From Novosphingobium sp. (GTDB taxonomy: Bacteria > Pseudomonadota > Alphaproteobacteria > Sphingomonadales > Sphingomonadaceae), in the NCBI GenBank assembly GCA_029247785.1, contig JAQWKP010000213.1:1-44113 (forward strand): 44,113 bases of DNA, read 5' to 3'. The notes beneath the pieces were generated by a model, which saw only the letters and a list, made by a program, of their open reading frames with translations, was not told the DNA's origin and did no database searches. Positions 42,491-44,113 of this stretch are shown piece after piece (the stretch's first letter is position 1; each line of letters starts with the position of its first letter). The position numbers and the translations under genes are program-made.

Positions 42491-43342
42491 ATGACCGCTG
42501 TTACCGTCGCCGCGCTGCAATTGGCGCTCAATTCGCCCGACGAGGCGGAGAATATCGCTGCCGTCTCTGCGCTGGTCGAGCAGGCGGCGGGCCACGGCGC
42601 GGACATCATCCTGCCGCCCGAGCTGTTTTCCGGGCCCTATTTCTGCAAGGTCGAAGACGAGGCCCTGTTCGGTTTGGCCCGTCCTCTTGCCGAGCACCCC
42701 TCGGTGATCGCCATGCAGGCCCTTGCAGCCGGCTTGAGAGTGGCGATTCCGACCAGCTTCTTCGAACGCGACGGCCAGCATTATTACAATACGCTTGCGA
42801 TGATTGACGAGAGCGGCGAGATTCTCGGCACCTATCGCAAGAGTCACATCCCGGACGGGCCGGGCTATGAGGAGAAATTCTATTTCCGCCCGGGCAATGA
42901 CGGTTTCAAGGTCTGGGATATAGCCGGAACCCGCATCGGCGTCGGCATCTGCTGGGACCAGTGGTATCCCGAATGCGCGCGGGTGATGGCGCTGATGGGT
43001 GCCGAAATGTTGCTATACCCCACTGCGATCGGCTCCGAGCCCCAGGATGCCGATCTCGATACCAGCCGGATGTGGCGCAGGGCGATGATCGGCCATGCGG
43101 TGTCGAATTGCATGCCGGTGATCGCCGCCAACCGCGTCGGCGATGAGGACGGCCAGCGCTTCTACGGCAACAGCTTCATCGCCGACGAATGGGGCGATTG
43201 TGTCGCCAGCTTCGAAGACGAGGAAAGCGGCGCCTTGCTTGCCACGCTCGATCTTGCCCGCGCCACCAAACACCGCGCCGGCATGGGATTCTTTCGCGAT
43301 CGCCGTCCTGAGCTCTATTCGCGCATCAGCCAGGACATCTGA
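42491..43342 (+). CDS. aguB: N-carbamoylputrescine amidase-like nitrilase-family protein
   Basis: 283 aa carbon-nitrogen hydrolase. The Glu-Lys-Cys triad is visible: PPELFSGPYF (Glu near 43), YRKSHIPDGPGY (Lys near 116), and GICWDQWYPE (Cys near 153). IPDGPGYxEKFYF is characteristic of N-carbamoylputrescine amidase, which releases putrescine, CO2 and ammonia. Together with an agmatine deiminase it forms the agmatine route to putrescine. The only deiminase-like gene in the window (25817-26932) carries an export signal, so the true partner may be elsewhere. It is followed by folK after three bases. Confidence 0.93.
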   Translation: MTAVTVAALQLALNSPDEAENIAAVSALVEQAAGHGADIILPPELFSGPYFCKVEDEALFGLARPLAEHPSVIAMQALAAGLRVAIPTSFFERDGQHYYNTLAMIDESGEILGTYRKSHIPDGPGYEEKFYFRPGNDGFKVWDIAGTRIGVGICWDQWYPECARVMALMGAEMLLYPTAIGSEPQDADLDTSRMWRRAMIGHAVSNCMPVIAANRVGDEDGQRFYGNSFIADEWGDCVASFEDEESGALLATLDLARATKHRAGMGFFRDRRPELYSRISQDI

Positions 43343-43345
43343 AGC

Positions 43346-43843
43346 TTGGGCAGTAATCGCTATCTGATCGCGCTGGGATCGAACGTCCGCCATCACCGCC
43401 ATGGCAGACCGGATCACGTGCTGCGGCGCGCAGTTGACAAGCTGGAGAGCGAAGGGCTTTCGATCGAGTTTGTCTCCGGAATATACGTCAGCGCCCCGCT
43501 CGGCCCTTCGCGCAGGTGCTACGCCAATAATGCGGCAGTGCTTGGCACCCATCTTGAGCCCGAGGAGCTCCTTGATCTGCTGCATGATATCGAGTGTCAG
43601 TTTGGCAAACGACGCGGCGGGCAGCGCTGGAGCGCCCGGGTGCTCGACCTCGATATCGTGTTGTGGGATCGCGGCATATATGCGGCCAATGGCCTGATCG
43701 TGCCGCATCCGCAATTCCGCTTGCGCGACTTCGTGCTGCGCCCTTCGCTAGAGGTTGCGGCTGACTGGCGAGACCCGCTCACCGGGTTAACGATCCGCCA
43801 GCTCCACGCCCGCTTGACCCGCCCGCGCGCGGCCCCTAGGTGA
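43346..43843 (+). CDS. folK: 2-amino-4-hydroxy-6-hydroxymethyldihydropteridine diphosphokinase
   Basis: 165 aa HPPK-type protein. It transfers diphosphate from ATP to the pterin precursor in folate synthesis. YLIALGSN at the N-terminus, RWSARVLDLDIVLWD near residue 95 and VPHPQFRLRDFVLRPSLEVA near residue 120 are the standard motifs. The loop after GSN reads VRHHRHGRP, which departs from the usual LGD, so the nucleotide loop is unusual. The start is TTG at 43346, three bases after the aguB stop. It is the last protein gene before tRNA-Lys. Confidence 0.9.
   Translation: MGSNRYLIALGSNVRHHRHGRPDHVLRRAVDKLESEGLSIEFVSGIYVSAPLGPSRRCYANNAAVLGTHLEPEELLDLLHDIECQFGKRRGGQRWSARVLDLDIVLWDRGIYAANGLIVPHPQFRLRDFVLRPSLEVAADWRDPLTGLTIRQLHARLTRPRAAPR
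43814..43842 (+). promoter_or_regulatory. Possible tRNA-Lys promoter inside the end of folK
   Basis: TTGACC at 43814-43819 with a 17-base spacer and TAGGTG at 43837-43842 would start transcription a few bases before the tRNA. The -10 match is poor. Co-transcription with folK is the alternative. Confidence 0.2.
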
Positions 43844-43866
43844 GCCTCCGCGAACGTACGAGGTTC

Positions 43867-43942
43867 GGGCCCTTAGCTCAGTCGGTAGAGCAACTGACTT
43901 TTAATCAGTAGGTCGCTGGTTCGAACCCAGCAGGGCTCACCA
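43867..43942 (+). tRNA. tRNA-Lys (anticodon UUU)
   Basis: 76 bases with a full cloverleaf. The acceptor stem GGGCCCT pairs with AGGGCTC (one G-T), and the D arm is GCTC/GAGC. The anticodon stem ACTGA/TCAGT encloses the loop CTTTTAA with anticodon TTT. The T arm GCTGG-TTCGAAC-CCAGC is perfect. The terminal CCA is encoded. Confidence 0.98.
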
Positions 43943-43966
43943 TAAATTTCAAATAGTTAGTTAGAT

Positions 43967-43996
43967 ACAACCACCCCTTGTAGGGGCGGGTTTGTT
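43967..43996 (+). terminator. Likely terminator after tRNA-Lys
   Basis: The stem CCCCT-TGT-AGGGG is extended by AACC/GGTT with a small internal mismatch, followed by TTTGTT. It lies 25-50 bases past the tRNA 3' end. Confidence 0.45.
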
Positions 43997-44113
43997 AAAA
44001 GGTTTCACTGAGGTTTCATCATAGTTACGGCTAGGCCCAGTTGGGGAGACCCATTCGCCTGCCCCCTTGATCACGCCTTCACCTCAGCCAACGAATCAAG
44101 CGGCTCCTGCTCC
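43997..44113. other. Right-edge spacer with a possible truncated leftward gene
   Basis: Between the terminator and position 44070 I see no gene; two GGTTTCA units repeat at 44001-44018. On the minus strand an open frame enters from the right edge and stops at TGA 44071-44073, its last residues reading EQEPLDSLAEVKA. Only 13 codons are visible, so whether it is a gene, and which, cannot be judged. Confidence 0.25.

Noticed and set aside
1-44113. CRISPR array, insertion sequence or prophage genes
   Set aside because: No regularly spaced repeats, transposase, integrase or phage structural proteins were seen on either strand.

Overview
The window is a GC-rich alphaproteobacterial chromosome segment. 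It most likely comes from Sphingomonadales (Erythrobacteraceae or Sphingomonadaceae). This rests on the cysteine-free L36 protein, the serC-serA-hisZ-purA housekeeping run, the small SDHAF4/DUF1674 protein, the extensin-family and DUF4136 envelope proteins, and the abundance of bacterial P450s, ACMSD-type amidohydrolases and SnoaL-like proteins. No rRNA or taxonomic marker is present, so the placement is an inference.

Layout. (1) 134-6524, minus strand: a catabolic block with two tandem acyl-CoA-dehydrogenase-fold flavin monooxygenase-like proteins, P450-1, an amidohydrolase and P450-2. (2) 6607-10336: a general-function block with a HAD hydrolase, rpmJ, a frameshifted galE, a DUF4136 lipoprotein and an M14 carboxypeptidase. 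(3) 10344-19406: a second oxidative block with DUF2332, a Rieske oxygenase, DUF899, P450-3, an MFS transporter, two SDRs and P450-4. (4) 19403-25700: a minus-strand operon (3-hydroxyisobutyrate-dehydrogenase-like protein, zinc alcohol dehydrogenase, APH-type kinase, fused ATP sulfurylase/APS kinase), divergent from a second amidohydrolase across a region with a perfect 16-bp palindrome. (5) 25817-27667: an exported agmatine-deiminase-family protein and an extensin-family lipoprotein. (6) 27841-31789: serC, serA, hisZ. (7) 31774-37653: a third catabolic patch with SnoaL-like protein, COG3618-type amidohydrolase, second SnoaL-like protein, YVTN beta-propeller, alpha/beta hydrolase and a KstD-like flavoprotein. 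(8) 37749-43942: housekeeping genes purA, an L,D-transpeptidase, SDHAF4, rsmB, msrA, an exported methyltransferase-like protein, an AguB-like amidase, folK and tRNA-Lys(UUU).

How the genes could work together. Four P450s, a Rieske oxygenase and two flavin monooxygenase-like proteins would hydroxylate a hydrophobic, probably polycyclic or alicyclic substrate. The SDRs, the alcohol dehydrogenase and the KstD-like enzyme would oxidise the alcohols and desaturate rings. The amidohydrolases, SnoaL-like proteins and alpha/beta hydrolase would do decarboxylation, lactone or ester hydrolysis and isomerisation. A terpenoid- or steroid-like substrate is an inference; no gene here fixes it. The window has no ferredoxin, ferredoxin reductase, flavin reductase, acyl-CoA ligase, transcription factor, transposase or integrase, so redox partners and regulators must lie elsewhere. 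No CRISPR array was seen. No gene-free stretch exceeds 300 bases; the longest is 235 bases (3825-4059).
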